From positions 17,092,278 to 17,156,277 of the forward strand of contig CM033114.1 of the NCBI GenBank assembly GCA_019321725.1: a stretch of DNA of 64,000 nucleotides, in the 5' to 3' direction. The notes beneath the pieces are model-generated. The model had not been told where the DNA came from and ran no database searches. It saw only the letters and a program-made list of their open reading frames with translations. The stretch is from Paulownia fortunei. Taxonomy: Eukaryota > Streptophyta > Magnoliopsida > Lamiales > Paulowniaceae. This document shows positions 35,551-46,799 of the stretch, piece by piece. A program made the translations under genes and the position numbers. How positions within the stretch are numbered: position 1 is the first letter of the stretch; every line of letters starts with the position of its first letter.

Positions 35551-35556
35551 GAGAAC

Positions 35557-36685
35557 TGCTACAACTTTAAGGTTATAAATCCAAGTACAAGTTATGTCCA
35601 GTAATAAATTTTTTGGGAGTCCGATGTTGGTCTACAGGGAAGTTATTTGAAGTTTTTGGGTTTATATTTCTTAAATGATAGGTTGATGTAGTTTAGATTA
35701 TAAAAAAATTATGCTATAGCTAAGAAATTAAAATATTAAAAGTATTGAGGATTAGAGATTTGCTCTTGAGTTTTGGATAAAATAACAATTATTTATTATT
35801 TCTACCTCTTTTAAATGTCATTATTGGAATTCATACATAATGAAGGTTCGAATGGGAAGATGTTATTAACTATTCTCATGCATTAAGGTAATTATGATAT
35901 TGTCTTACTATTTGTAAATTATCTCTTAACACAATACTTGTTTATGAGATCAAGTATTTATTTACACATTTATCTACAACAATCAAGATTTCACGCTAGC
36001 AGTCGGTGGAGTAAAATTGTACGATAAAATAAATGAATCCAAGTATTCGTTGTGCCATTGGTGATACAAAAATCAAGCATTGCCACTAAACAATAAGGAT
36101 TTTAATGACAACACTTATTTATGAGATTAAGTATTTATGCACAACTTTGTCTATAATAGATCAAGATTTTATGTTAGCAGTCGTTTGAGTAGAATCGTAC
36201 AATAAGTTAAATGAACCCAAGTATTTATTGTGCTATTGGTGATACATAAATCAAGAATCACCACAAAAAGGAGAGTTTCAATCAAAAATTAAAATAATAA
36301 TACAACATACCTTCACATTATTCACCGTTATAACTATTCATCTTCTTTCACCAAGAGGTTCACCATTTCTCCTTAGAATTTAAAAAGACATAATGAAAGT
36401 AGAAAAGACTAAAAATAGAAGAAAAACTAGAGAATACATTCATATTACTACTAGAAAACTTATATTACTACCAGAAAACTTAACCTAAAGAAAGACAATA
36501 ATAAAGCTTTTCCCCATCTATGGGTTTTTTGTATGTTTTGAATGCTATCCAAGAGCCCCTATTTTTAGTAAAATAGTGTCTAAATTGACATCTCCAAATG
36601 TACTCTAAATTAACTTCAACATACTCTGAATTCACATGTCCTTTTTAAATCCGAATTTTGTCACACTTCTTTTTCCATGCAATCA
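35557..36685 (-). repeat. 3' LTR of element F (1129 bp)
   Basis: Plus-strand ends are TGCTACAACTTTAAG and GCAATCA, giving TG...CA on the minus strand. The first 400 bp match 40382-40770. It holds an internal tandem duplication of about 177 bp (35930-36106 and 36107-36270), each copy containing TTATGAGAT-AAGTATTTA wording and GTGATACA-AAATCAAG. Confidence 0.85.
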
Positions 36686-37985
36686 AATTCCCCCACACAT
36701 AACCATTGCTCATCCTCGAGCAAGCTTAAAACAACCTACACTAATCTATTTTTGTAAGATATCACGATTGCATTTACCATATACAACAAGCATTTAAACC
36801 CCTAGGTGGCCCATAGAGGATGAGTTATAAGCTCGTGAAGGTTTCCAACAGTGATACCCACAAACACTTATGATAACTAACTTCCAACCATTATTCTCAG
36901 GAAGCAACAAAATAATATGGAAATGAAATCAAACAAGTGTTGAATCTAACCCTTAGTCATTTAAAAGTCAATATATTTCCACAATAAACATACTCAAGTA
37001 TGTATATGTGAATAGTTAATGTCAACAGTGGCAAAGCCATACATGCTTAAAACAAGTGAATCCCCATAAAATCTCACAAAAAACCATCACCCAATCTATA
37101 ATGGAAGAGTTAAATATCGTAGACTCTTCCTTTGGTACAAATCTCTACTACACTAAAGACGCTGCACGAAATTAAAAGGTTTTCAACAAAGGTTGTAATG
37201 GGGCAAAGGGTAGTGATATGGCTAAAAAATAAAAGGATAGGATGTAACAATAGTTTAAAAAAACTTCATAGGATTAGAAATAGAGTTTATCAATGAAGAA
37301 TTTTCATGGTTTTAAAAGCCTATTGTTATTGAATTGGACCCCTTTTTCAAGTAGTGCACAATCAGTCATTCACCTCAATAGGCCAAAAAGAAAAGTTTTA
37401 ATACTCAACCCCTTTATGTCAAAAATCCAACTGATGATAAAACGAGGGTATAAGAACTACCTATTTCGACATGCTTATCTCCACACCGAATAACATAACT
37501 ATTTGTGCAAAAATATTTGAGTATAATTATAACAAAAGTATATATTAACCAAATAACAATATCAAAGTCCAAAACAACACCATCATCAATCATACTATAT
37601 TATTATGCTTGATTTTAATCATTGAAATTGAAAGATTATCTATGACTAAAAAAAATGATAATTCATAAAATTGCCATGTTATGAAAAAAAAATAGGGGTG
37701 CATCTTAAGAGTATTATAGTTACCCTTTACTCTGCCAGCTTTTTTCATGGTTTCAACAGACCAAAAAAAAATACTCTTAAATTTAAAAAAAATAGAAAAA
37801 CACACATTGAACATACAATACATAATATCAACTATCCTCTCCCCAACCTAATCGATACATTATCCCCAATGTCAAAAATATATAGAAAAATAAAGTTCAT
37901 AAGTTATTACACAAAATGTGACTTATTAGAAAATAAAGTTAAAACAACACAATATATATACTATTAGTTGAAACCATTAAGGATA
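36686..37985 (-). other. Polypurine tract and non-coding tail of element F
   Basis: Directly before the LTR the minus strand reads ATGTGTGGGGGAATT (36700-36686), a typical polypurine tract. A second tract, GGTTGGGGAGAGGATAG, lies near 37850. The stretch 36700-37870 follows the tail of element C in reverse, including TACTCAA, GTGATACCCAC-like and GGTAGTTCTTATACC. This shows that F and C share their 3' organisation and that the LOG-like copy sits just upstream of it. Confidence 0.75.
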
Positions 37986-37989
37986 AATT

Positions 37990-38615
37990 TCAGAGGCTGA
38001 GAGTCCAATTTATTTTGTATTTTCAACAATTGTTTGTGTTGGACCAATCCACACGAGTCAAGGCTGGATTAGGTTATGGCATATATACTAGAAGTTAATT
38101 AATCAGTTGGTCAAATGTTGGAGCATAAATGAGAATTCATCTCGCAGACGGTGAAATAAAATCTTTTTCTACAGCATGATGTACAAAATATAGAAAACCA
38201 TCAAAAAACCATTAATACTAAGAATACCTATAGGTTTCTAGTGAATGTTAAGTTGTACCGAAGAGACAACTTGAAATAATTCCTCTAATGTACCAAAATC
38301 ATCAGGTAGAGTGATGAATGTATCCACATTGTTTAACATTTAGGCATTCTGTCCTGAATATGTGACTCTTAGCTCATCTCCGATGGTCATACTTGTAATA
38401 TTATGTACTATTAAAGGTTTTTGGATAACTCATAAAACATTGAATTCTCCTACAATAGCAGAAATAGCAACACTCCTGATTAATTTCAAACTGCCTTCCC
38501 CATATACTAAATGAATTTTTCTTTCTACTAAAGTTCTACCGAGGTTATTGGCTGCCCTTATTAACTCACCATTATTTCTCGGATTAATTCCGAGAAATAA
38601 TTTTAAAGCACACAA
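37990..38615 (-). pseudogene. LOG-type cytokinin riboside 5'-monophosphate phosphoribohydrolase, intronless pseudogene
   Basis: The family releases active cytokinin bases from riboside monophosphates in plant cells. The minus strand reads CALKLFLGINPRNNGELIRA, ANNLGRTLVERKIHLVYG, NITSMTIGDELRVT, NVDTFITLPDDFGTLEELFQ, VQLNIH-stop-KPIGILSING, then after a one-base shift VEKDFISPSAR, FDQLIN and ALTRVDWSNTNN, ending at a stop near 37990. This spans nearly the whole usual length of about 210-220 residues in one stretch. Plant LOG genes normally have several introns, so this is a cDNA-derived copy. Both signature motifs are damaged: YGGG reads YGEG and PGGxGTxxE reads PDDFGTLEE. There are five or so in-frame stops. 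It directly follows RT N-terminal sequence of element F and has the same orientation. Confidence 0.88.
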
Positions 38616-39480
38616 ATAAATTTGTCTGCTTGTACTTGAGTGAGGTCTTTAGCAATGCTGACTAGTGGTATTTCTTTCTCACACAAGTAGACATATTTAA
38701 GATGGTTCGAGATTAGTTTAAACTACATTGTAGATATCGACACCACAGAAGATAGAAGTTTTTCATTAGATATTGACAATTCAACATAAGAGACATCATA
38801 CCTTGATTTTTTTGACAACGAATTCAGCCCCGTTACATTATTTTCCACATCCCCCAACATTCGCATATCTAAATTTTTTTCTTTCAAATCCTCCATAAGG
38901 AGATATTTTTGTAAAGTAACCTCCACTCCATCCTTGTGAATGAACTCAAGCATTTTTTATGACTTAGGATTAATAATGTCAACTGCAGAAATAACATTCA
39001 TGTCAATAGGATATCTTATAGATTCAAAAATATTATATTTTATAACCTCGCCATCAAACTTCATAGTAAGAGTGTCATCCTTAACATCAATCTTAGCTCG
39101 GGTTGTCTTCATGAATGGTCTTCCCAAAAGAATGCATGTAGGATTAAGGCATGAGTTATCCTCCATCTCAAGAACATAAGAATTAGTAGGGAAAACTAAT
39201 TTATTCACCTGCGCAAGAACATCTTTCACAACCCTTATTGGATATGCATTAAATTTATCGATCAATAATATGATAACACCAGTTTCTTTTAAAGATCCTA
39301 GATTTAGAGAAGTATAAATAGAATATGGCATAACAATAATTGATGCTACCAAATCTAACATGCATTTTTCAAATTTGGTCTTACCATTGGTACAAAGGAT
39401 GGTAAAAGTGCCCGTATTCTTACACTTTGGAGGGAGTTTTCTTGAAGAACCATTAAATCATTCTCCTCCACACTTACTTT
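38616..39480 (-). pseudogene. Protease and RT N-terminal remnant of element F
   Basis: The 134-codon frame 39361-38957 is the best preserved Athila-type protease region here. It has LDLVASIIVMPYSIYTSLNL (Gly of the active site changed to Val), VLAQVNKLVFPTNSYVLEME and PTCILLGRPFMKTTRAKIDV. The next frame, 38953-38723, has YLLMEDLKEKNLDM and SRYDVSYVELSISNEKLLSS. The RT linker KYVYLCEKEIPLVSIAKDLT then runs to QADKFICVL at about 38612, where it stops matching its family and LOG-like sequence begins. Confidence 0.88.
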
Positions 39481-39499
39481 TTCATCCTTCTCAACTTCC

Positions 39500-40200
39500 A
39501 TTTGTTAGTGTATAGATTTTTTGAGGAACTTAGCATAAGAGGCACCTGCATGATCACATCAAGAAGAAGGATGTTTACCTCCACTTTTTGAAAAGTCTTA
39601 AGAATTTTCTTTTCTCACTCATTTTTCATAGAATTTGCTAACCTGATAAGAAAAGGTGAAAGTGTTACATAGGTATGAGAGAGAGGTTTAGGAGCGTTTA
39701 CCGACTTTAGATTTTTCTTAGGATGAATAGTCTTGTCAACAACTTTTCCATTTTGAAAAGTTGTGATTGAATTAATCTTCTTGAATTTTCACTTGAAGAA
39801 AAAATTTGAAATTGAGTGGATAGATTAGATTGAGGTTGGTTTTTTTTATAAGTACGCAAAGAGGTTATCAATGTTAAAAGTGTGTTTTTGATTTCATTAA
39901 TGGCTTGTGAAGTCTAGTTATTGATGTTTGTTTGTGTATGCATAAATTCTTGCAAAGTTTCTTCAAGAGATTTTGTATGTGGAGTTGTATAAGAAAGAAA
40001 GTTTGATAGCTTTTGTGAATATAACGATAGGGCATGATTATCATCTCACTAACTAAAATTAAGATAATTTCTCGCATTATGCATTGAGAGGAAAAGTAAA
40101 ACAAGAAGGAGAAGAATTTTGACAAGGTTGCAAGTAATAACGCATGGTACACACCTGCTAATTCTCATTTTCATCCTGGACACTTTTATTTTCAGTCATG
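39500..40200 (-). pseudogene. C-terminal gag remnant of element F
   Basis: Only a C-terminal portion seems present. A minus frame has TKSLEETLQEFMHTQTNINN (about 39970-39915), which sits where C and E have the proline/glutamine-rich gag tail before protease. The N-terminal gag motifs of C and E (NLENQPHCITY, AASGGALV) are not found between the PBS and this stretch, so gag appears internally deleted. Confidence 0.5.
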
Positions 40201-40354
40201 GTGGAAGTATGTGGAATTGACTAAAATAAATTTTCAAACAAAGTTTCATAATTATTTCTAACTAAACGACGAGAATTATGACTATATACCATATGACTAT
40301 ATAATCATAAAGAAAATAAACACACAATATTCACAAACCTTAATACTTACCTTG

Positions 40355-40378
40355 CCTTCCCCGACAATGACGCCAAAC
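40355..40378 (-). other. Primer-binding site of element F (tRNA-Asp type)
   Basis: The minus strand reads TTTGGCGTCATTGTCGGGGA, two or three changes from the tRNA-Asp-complementary site, a few bases inside the LTR end at 40382. Confidence 0.85.
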
Positions 40379-40381
40379 ACT

Positions 40382-40770
40382 TGCTACAACTTTAAAGTTG
40401 CAACCCCAAATACAGGTCGTGTCAATTAATAAATTTCTCGAGAGTCCAAGGTCGATTTATAGAAAGGTTGTTTGAAGTTTACATGTTTATATTTCTTAAA
40501 AGATGGGTTGAATGTGGTTTAGATTATAAAAAAAATTATGCTATAACTAATAAATTAAAGTAATAAAAGTATTAAAGATTAGGGATCCGCTCATGAGCTT
40601 TGGATAGAGGAATGATATTTATTCTTTCTACCTCTTTAAAATGCCATTTTTAGAATTCATACATAATGATGGTTGCAATGAAAAGATGTTATCAGATAGC
40701 CTATACTTTAAGGTAATCATGATATTGTCTTACTATTTGCAAATTATCAAATAGCCCATACAATAAGGAT
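40382..40770 (-). repeat. Truncated 5' LTR of element F
   Basis: Matches 35557-35950 closely, from TGCTACAACTTTAAAG through AATTATGCTATA and AATTCATACATAATGA to GATATTGTCTTACTATTTG. It then ends where the duplicated flank of element E begins, so about 740 bp of LTR is missing. Confidence 0.85.
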
Positions 40771-41241
40771 AGTGATTTAAAATGCATAATTAGGAAAAAA
40801 TGTTAGACCAAAATTTAATCATTACATTTAATAATCCATAGAATATATATTTTCTTTATCCATGTCAAAAATGCATCTGAAACTAACTCCTTTTGATTTT
40901 TATGAAAGTGTACGATGTATTATACTATTAAAGATGGTATTTGCAGTCAAATTTGTATCTTTTATTTTAAAAATTACATAGTTGTGAATTTGTGAACTAT
41001 GTATAATTATAAAAAATTATTATTATTCTATTTATATGAAAATTAATCTATATATGTTATGTCATTGAAGAGACTCTAAATTTAAAGTTGATCTCGTTCA
41101 TTTCTTTTCTTCATAAAATTCACTCTTTAAAATATAACTACCAATTCTTTTTTTAAAAAGTTATGCCTTTATTGAAAAACAAAAAGGTTATGGTCTTTAC
41201 GAAAAAAATTTATAGAATTTTTTATCAAATAAAAGGATGTA
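40771..41241 (+). repeat. Left flank of element E, paralogous to 16283-16762
   Basis: Contains the same ordered words as the left flank of C (GATTTAAAATG, GAAACTAACTCCTTTTGAT, AGATGGTATTTGC, AACTACCAATTC) and runs into the LTR at 41247. Confidence 0.85.
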
Positions 41242-41246
41242 GTCGT

Positions 41247-43023
41247 TGATAAATGCATATTTCTACATGTTTTGTATAAATTTTTTTGTTCATTTCTTAC
41301 ATTTTTCTTTTTAATTTTATATTTTTAATAATATTTTGTGTGTGATAGGATTTGGGAGTTAAGGGATACAAAATCAGCCAAAACAGAGTTGAAACAAGCA
41401 TTCTTGGGCTAAATTTTTTTCTTGCAATGCTGCTGCAGCAGTATTTGTAATTCAAGCATAACTTTCTGCTTTGAAGCCCTATTGACCTAATTTTTAACTA
41501 ATTGAAAATATAAGAGATAGGGTTAAAACTTTTATGTTGGCAATTTATCCATGTTTAATTTATTTCAAAGAGAAAAATTGGATTAAAAAATCAACAGTGC
41601 ACTGAAACTTCTAAATGTAGCAATCTTTATATTTTTAGCATAATTTTCTCCACAAATATGATATTAAGTTGATTCAAGTGGATAATAAAATCCAGAAGAT
41701 AGTACTATAATTTTCATGAAGACACCAAAATTCAGTTCATCTTAAAAAGTGGTCAAGAATCAATTGAAAATGGTTGAACAATGCAAATAATAGAGAAGAG
41801 AAACTCAAGTTGTAGTGCGAGAACTCACACTACAATGCTAAAAACTCGAGGTGCAACACTATTTTTACAGGAGAATGCCAAAGTTTTGGCACTGCAGCAA
41901 CATATCAAAGCATGATTTTAGCTTAATTTTATGATATTTGGACAAGGATATAAGAGACCCAAAACCCTAAGATTTAACACATTCACACACATTCATTCTT
42001 AGATACACATTTGGGTCTTGGGCATTAGAAGGAGAGAAAAAAAAGAAGCTTGTAGAAGAAAATTCATCCTTCACCATAATTAGATTTCTTCTTCCCCTTT
42101 TTAATTCCCTTGAACTCATAATATCTTTTGTTTTAATTTCATTGCTATTTTTAATTATGTTAGGCTAGATTTTCCTTCGATTGAGGGTGATTTTAAAGCT
42201 CTAGACATGGATTCAAGTAATTAAATATTTTATGTTATAGCCCAACTTTTTAATTGAGGTTGTTTATGTTTTTTCATGCTTAATTTCTTAATTGGTGTTT
42301 TCTTACTTTGTTTGGGTGTACATCAATTGGGACTTGAGAATGGCCTACAACTAGATTAGAAGTTTTAGATCCATAATTATCATAAATTTCAAATTATGGG
42401 TAGTAAATTGTGATTAATGATTATGGGATATTTTTATTAATTGCAAAGAAAGACATAACCTATATTGAATGACCAAGCTTATGTGATTATTGCTTAGATC
42501 AACCTATCTTTCTTATTTTAATACATCTATTAATTGAATCAAGAGAACTTGTTCTAGGTTATTTGATGGGTAGGGAATTAGATATAGAGCTTGTTCTACC
42601 TAATGAACAACCACTGAAAGATTTGGATAACAGTGCTTGTTGTTGTCTACGGTTGGTAATTTCAATGAAAAATTAGTAATAACATTGACATTGTATTACA
42701 ATCCATTATCTAGTAGTACAGAATGAAACCTCAATTGAACTTTTATCACTCTTGTATTTGTTGATTTGATTTTTATTGATTTTCACTTTAGTTAGCATTA
42801 TTTTTGTGACTTAGTTAATCAACTAAACCTCTTCTCCCCTTCCCTCTTTTTATAAAGGCATTTGAGTCTATTGTTACATAATTGAGTCTTAGGTTAGAAT
42901 TAGTGAGTTGATAGTAAATTGATTAGTCTTGATCCTCATGGGATTGATCCTTGCTTACACTATACTAGGTAAAAGTAATTGAGTAGTAAGATTTAAGTTT
43001 GGTAGGCTCACGACAACCAACCA
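41247..43023 (+). repeat. 5' LTR of element E (1777 bp)
   Basis: Starts TGATAAATGCATATTTC and ends CGACAACCAACCA. It aligns with both LTRs of C and keeps the segment that the 5' LTR of C has lost. Its 20-21 bp minisatellite (41798-41862) is reduced to about three units. Confidence 0.9.
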
Positions 43024-43029
43024 AATTTT

Positions 43030-43049
43030 TGGTGTCGTTGCCAAGGATC
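43030..43049 (+). other. Primer-binding site of element E (tRNA-Asp type)
   Basis: TGGTGTCGTTGCCAAGGATC, close to the TGGCGCCGTTGCCGGGGATC complement of tRNA-Asp, located 6 bp after the LTR. Confidence 0.85.
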
Positions 43050-43151
43050 AAGCTTCTAATTGATTTATTACCATTTTTATATTCTTTTTTACTTTACATA
43101 TTTCTTTTTGTTAGTTTAATTTAGTCTCTTTTCTTTTTATTTCAGGTTTTT

Positions 43152-44583
43152 ATGTCATCGAAAGATTTGAAGCAAAGACTTAAGCAAATTCGGGTTAATT
43201 TGAACACACTATTATCACCACTTACACCTATACCTCCAATCAATTCACCACCCAAGCTCGAGTTTGAAACTTCTCCTCATACTCCTAAAATCGCTTCTCA
43301 TCCGCAGATAATTGAGATGGCGTAAAATCATAGAACATTGAAGGAGTTGCCTGCCCTTAATTTAGAAAATCAACCACATTATATCACTTATCTGAATATG
43401 GAGGCAGATTTGAACCTAAATCAAGGATGATCCATCTTTTTCCCAAATTTTATGGATTTGCTAGCGAGGATCCGAACTAACAGTTTAAAGGGTTCTATAT
43501 AGTGTGCTCTAGTATGAAACCAATATGCACCTCTAAAGAGAACAACAAGCTTATCACCTTTCCTTTTTTGTTGGTAGATTCAACAAAGATATAACTTTAT
43601 TAACTATCTCCTGGCATGATTACCACATAGAATAAAATAAGAAAGGGTGTTTCAGAATAGTATTTTCTAGCATCCAATGTTAGGAGCATTCAAAAAGAAA
43701 TATGAGGGATTCGATAGTGCAATAGCGAAACTTTATGAGTATTGGGAAAGATTCAAGAAAATAGTAGCCAGATGCCCTCATCATCAAATCAGTGATCAAC
43801 TTCTCATCTAATATTTCCATGAGGGGTTGGAAAGGAGCATGATTGGTGTTGCAAGTGGAGGGGCATTAGTTAACAAAGTGCCCGAGGCAACTTGGAATCT
43901 AATTGCAAACATGGTTGTAAATTCTCAACAGTTTGTAACTCGTAATGATCCACCACAACTGCCTAAGAGTCTTAATAAGGTCAACACATCACTTCTTGAA
44001 CAAAAGATCTCACACCTCATCTCTTTAGTACAACAAACGGTGGTTGGGCAATAAGTGAAAGCATGTGAAGTATGTTGCATGGTGCAGCATCCCACGGATA
44101 TGCGTATATCTCTTCAAGAAGGCTTTCTAGAGCAAGCAAATGTGATTAGTGGTTTCCTAGATCAACCTAGGTAAAAATATGATCCTTATTCCAATATGTA
44201 TAATGCAGAATTGAAGGATCATCTCAACTTGAGGTATGGAAACCAACAACAACAACCACAACATATTCTCATTCATACACCAAATTGCCTATCTAGTTTT
44301 CTTAAACCGAAGGGGCAACCACCCTACCAATATCAATCACAGCCATCTCCACAGCAATCGGGCACAACTTTGGAGGATCTTGTGAAAGCACTTGTAACCA
44401 ATACTATACAATTTCAACAGACCACATGAGCCTGTCTCTATTATATAGAAAGTCAAGTGGGGAAAATAGCCATTGGCATGAGTTAGTTTGAAGCCCAATG
44501 GTAGGGCAAGTAGCTTCTCAACCCTTGGTTAATTCCCAACAAAATGCAAGTGCCATGACTCTTACGACATAGGGTAGTTAGGT
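43152..44583 (+). pseudogene. Gag remnant of element E, cut by copia element H
   Basis: ATG at 43152 opens MSSKDLKQRLKQIRVNLNT, parallel to the gag of C. Later segments are LYEYWERFKKIVARCPHHQ-like wording near 43730-43800, MIGVASGGALVNKVPEATWN and IANMVVNSQQFVTRNDPPQL (43830-43970), and a Gln-rich tail at 44196-44429. The frame is interrupted at 44583 by H and resumes at 54144 with the same reading context as C near 19850. Confidence 0.88.
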
Positions 44584-44588
44584 AACCT

Positions 44589-46727
44589 TGTTGGGTTCGC
44601 GTGATCCCGGGAAACGTATACGCAGTGGAATTTAAAATTTCAAAAACATAAATATATATATTACATCACATGTAATTAAAATGAATCCGGAACCCTTTCA
44701 TGATTATTCAGTTGTGCGTTTTCTGATAGTTAAAGTAAGAATGTTTCAGAAACTCTTACCTTGATTTGCACTCCGACTGATGTAGGGATTGAAACGATTC
44801 AAATCGTTCCCCTGCATGAAAGTATCTCCATGTTCTTCAATTCAAAACCCCTTTGATTGAAATCTGATTCACTTCTAGGATCCCAAATGTTATCCCTCTA
44901 ACGGTATCCACACCTTGGATGCCCACTCGCAATCGAATCCTATGCTAGTAGTTTTCGATTCGATAATTCTATCCTAGAACGATTTTGTTTGGAACAAGAA
45001 CACACTAACATTTAGTGTTTTAGGTGTTTAATTTAATTCTTAATTCAACAATTAAATCAAGAATTAAACTAGATAAAAGGTTGGTGAACTTTTGGAGATT
45101 GAAAGGAAAGGAGGGACGAATTTTTGGGATAAAAGAAAACTATTTTTCTTCACAAAAATCTGCAATTAAAATCCCCATAAAAATATCCAAGAAGATTGTC
45201 AATCAAAAGCTACCACAAGTCCTTTCCATGTAGGACTCTTCTTCCTTTCTTATCTCCAACTCTTTTGGTAAGTTTTCTTATCCCATAAGGACTTTCCTTT
45301 TTCCTTATTACCTCATAGAAATTGAATTCCTAATTCAACTTCCTCTAGGAATTGGATTCCCAATCCAATTTCCTAATGGGCTTCCTACAAGCCCACACCT
45401 AATGGGCCTAGGCCTAAGTAATCAATTAGGCTCTACTTTAATTGATCCAATCAATTAAATTAATTCATTTAATTAATTAGGCTCATCTTACTTAATTGAT
45501 CCAATCAATTAATTAAATGTTCCAATTGGGCTTTCTAATCCAATTAGGTCCAATCAATTAATCTAATTAATTAATTAAATTAATTCCACACTTGAATTAA
45601 TTTAACCCCATTAATTAATCACATTAATTAATTTAATCCAACACTTGGATTAATTTCTAGGCTAGAAATGGACTTGTCCAAGTTTTGTGTGTGACCCCTT
45701 AGGTTCACTTTAAACTAGCCGTGGGCTCACAACTCTTGTGACTTAGTTGAACAATTAATTGTTCTGATTAATTAATCCAATTAATTAATTCTCTTGAAAT
45801 TAACTCATTAATTCCAAGAACCCACAAGACATGGGAAGCATCTAGCAATGCATCATGACTCCTAGTCTAAGGTGAATGTGCGAACCTATTTCAATTACGA
45901 ATACCATGCAAGTACGGTCCTTCCATCATCTAATCTCCCGATTGAGCCTAGGGCATGGATGTTAAGTCGAAACCCTATTAACTCAATAACTATGTTTCCA
46001 TTCCTAGTAGCTTGACTCGATGATGAATAATTAGAAAACCCCACGTCTAATTTTCATCCAACCTTGGCCAAGGATTTTAGAGTCAAGTACAGTGGAACAC
46101 ATAGGAGATTCACCTATTCATCTAGATAGGTGACGGATCCTTTGTTGGCCACTCATTAATCTCCATACATGAAGATGTTACACCCAATATAAACCCCTTG
46201 TGATTGTCATGCAATCGGAAAATATATCAAAGTACAACATGTCATGCACAAGGTTACCATGGTGCCTCAAGTCCAAGGACTAATTCTTGCACTATCGTAA
46301 TGAGAAAATTCCCATTCGACAATAGAATATTCAAATTGGGAATTTTCAGGTGGGGTTGTTCAGTGTACTTGTTCCCAACAAGCACCCGCATACATGCACT
46401 AGTGTCTCCACACCAATACCTATGGAACGAGGCATCCTCCTTTCGAGCCTGCATCGTATGCGCAAGTTTCAACAGGATCAATGATGTCCCATCTCATTAA
46501 TCCTTAACTTGGAACGTTTTAAGATCACAGCCTTAGAGGCATATTCCACGATCACCATCATATGCGCAACCATGCCCCATAGCTATGTGTGATCTAAGGA
46601 CTTTATCTAATTCTTATGATGAATTTAAGATAAAGATTGCCATTTAAATGATATTAATATAAATAAGAATGATTCGCAAGAGTATAAGAACGACCAGAAT
46701 AATTGGCACGCCGGCACTACTCTAACA
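44589..46727 (-). repeat. 3' LTR of element H (2139 bp)
   Basis: Aligns end to end with 52001-54138 with scattered substitutions and small gaps. It contains a TTAATTAA-rich tract (45420-45660). Open frames at 46204-46500 and on the opposite strand recur in the other LTR and are not genes. The polypurine tract, minus strand GGGCAAGTGGGAGAT, lies at 46728-46742. Confidence 0.93.
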
Positions 46728-46799
46728 ATCTCCCACTTGCCCTAGAGACAATTGCCCTCGTATTAAAGCCCATCTTCTGAAGATGTCCTTCAAATACTT

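Larger units (their letters stand above)
30250..35556 (-). mobile_element. Element G: Ty3/gypsy element, same family as B
   Basis: Minus-strand order is protease (35550-34980), RT (34560-33640), RNase H (33640-33600 and 31470-30860) and the integrase N-terminus (30860-about 30300). It is cut at 35556 by insertion of element F, and ends near 30250 beside a microsatellite. A 2124 bp solo copia LTR lies within it. Its RT and RNase H closely match element B; it keeps the protease and RT N-terminus that B has lost. Confidence 0.82.
35557..40770 (-). mobile_element. Element F: Athila-like element carrying a LOG-like coding copy
   Basis: Minus-strand order: 5' LTR (40770-40382, truncated), PBS (40378-40355), a short gag remnant, protease and RT N-terminus (39480-38616), LOG-like pseudogene (38615-37990), non-coding tail (37985-36686), polypurine tract and 3' LTR (36685-35557). 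The RT palm, RNase H and integrase found in C and E are missing. The element is inserted in G after GAGAAC. Its upper LTR is cut at 40770, where the duplicated flank of E begins, so no target duplication can be checked. Confidence 0.85.

Noticed and set aside
37990..38615. Functional LOG gene
   Set aside because: It has several in-frame stops, a one-base shift and changes in both signature motifs.
46204..46500. 98-codon plus-strand frame and its minus-strand partner, repeated near 53613-53891
   Set aside because: Both lie wholly inside the two LTRs of element H and shift frame between copies.
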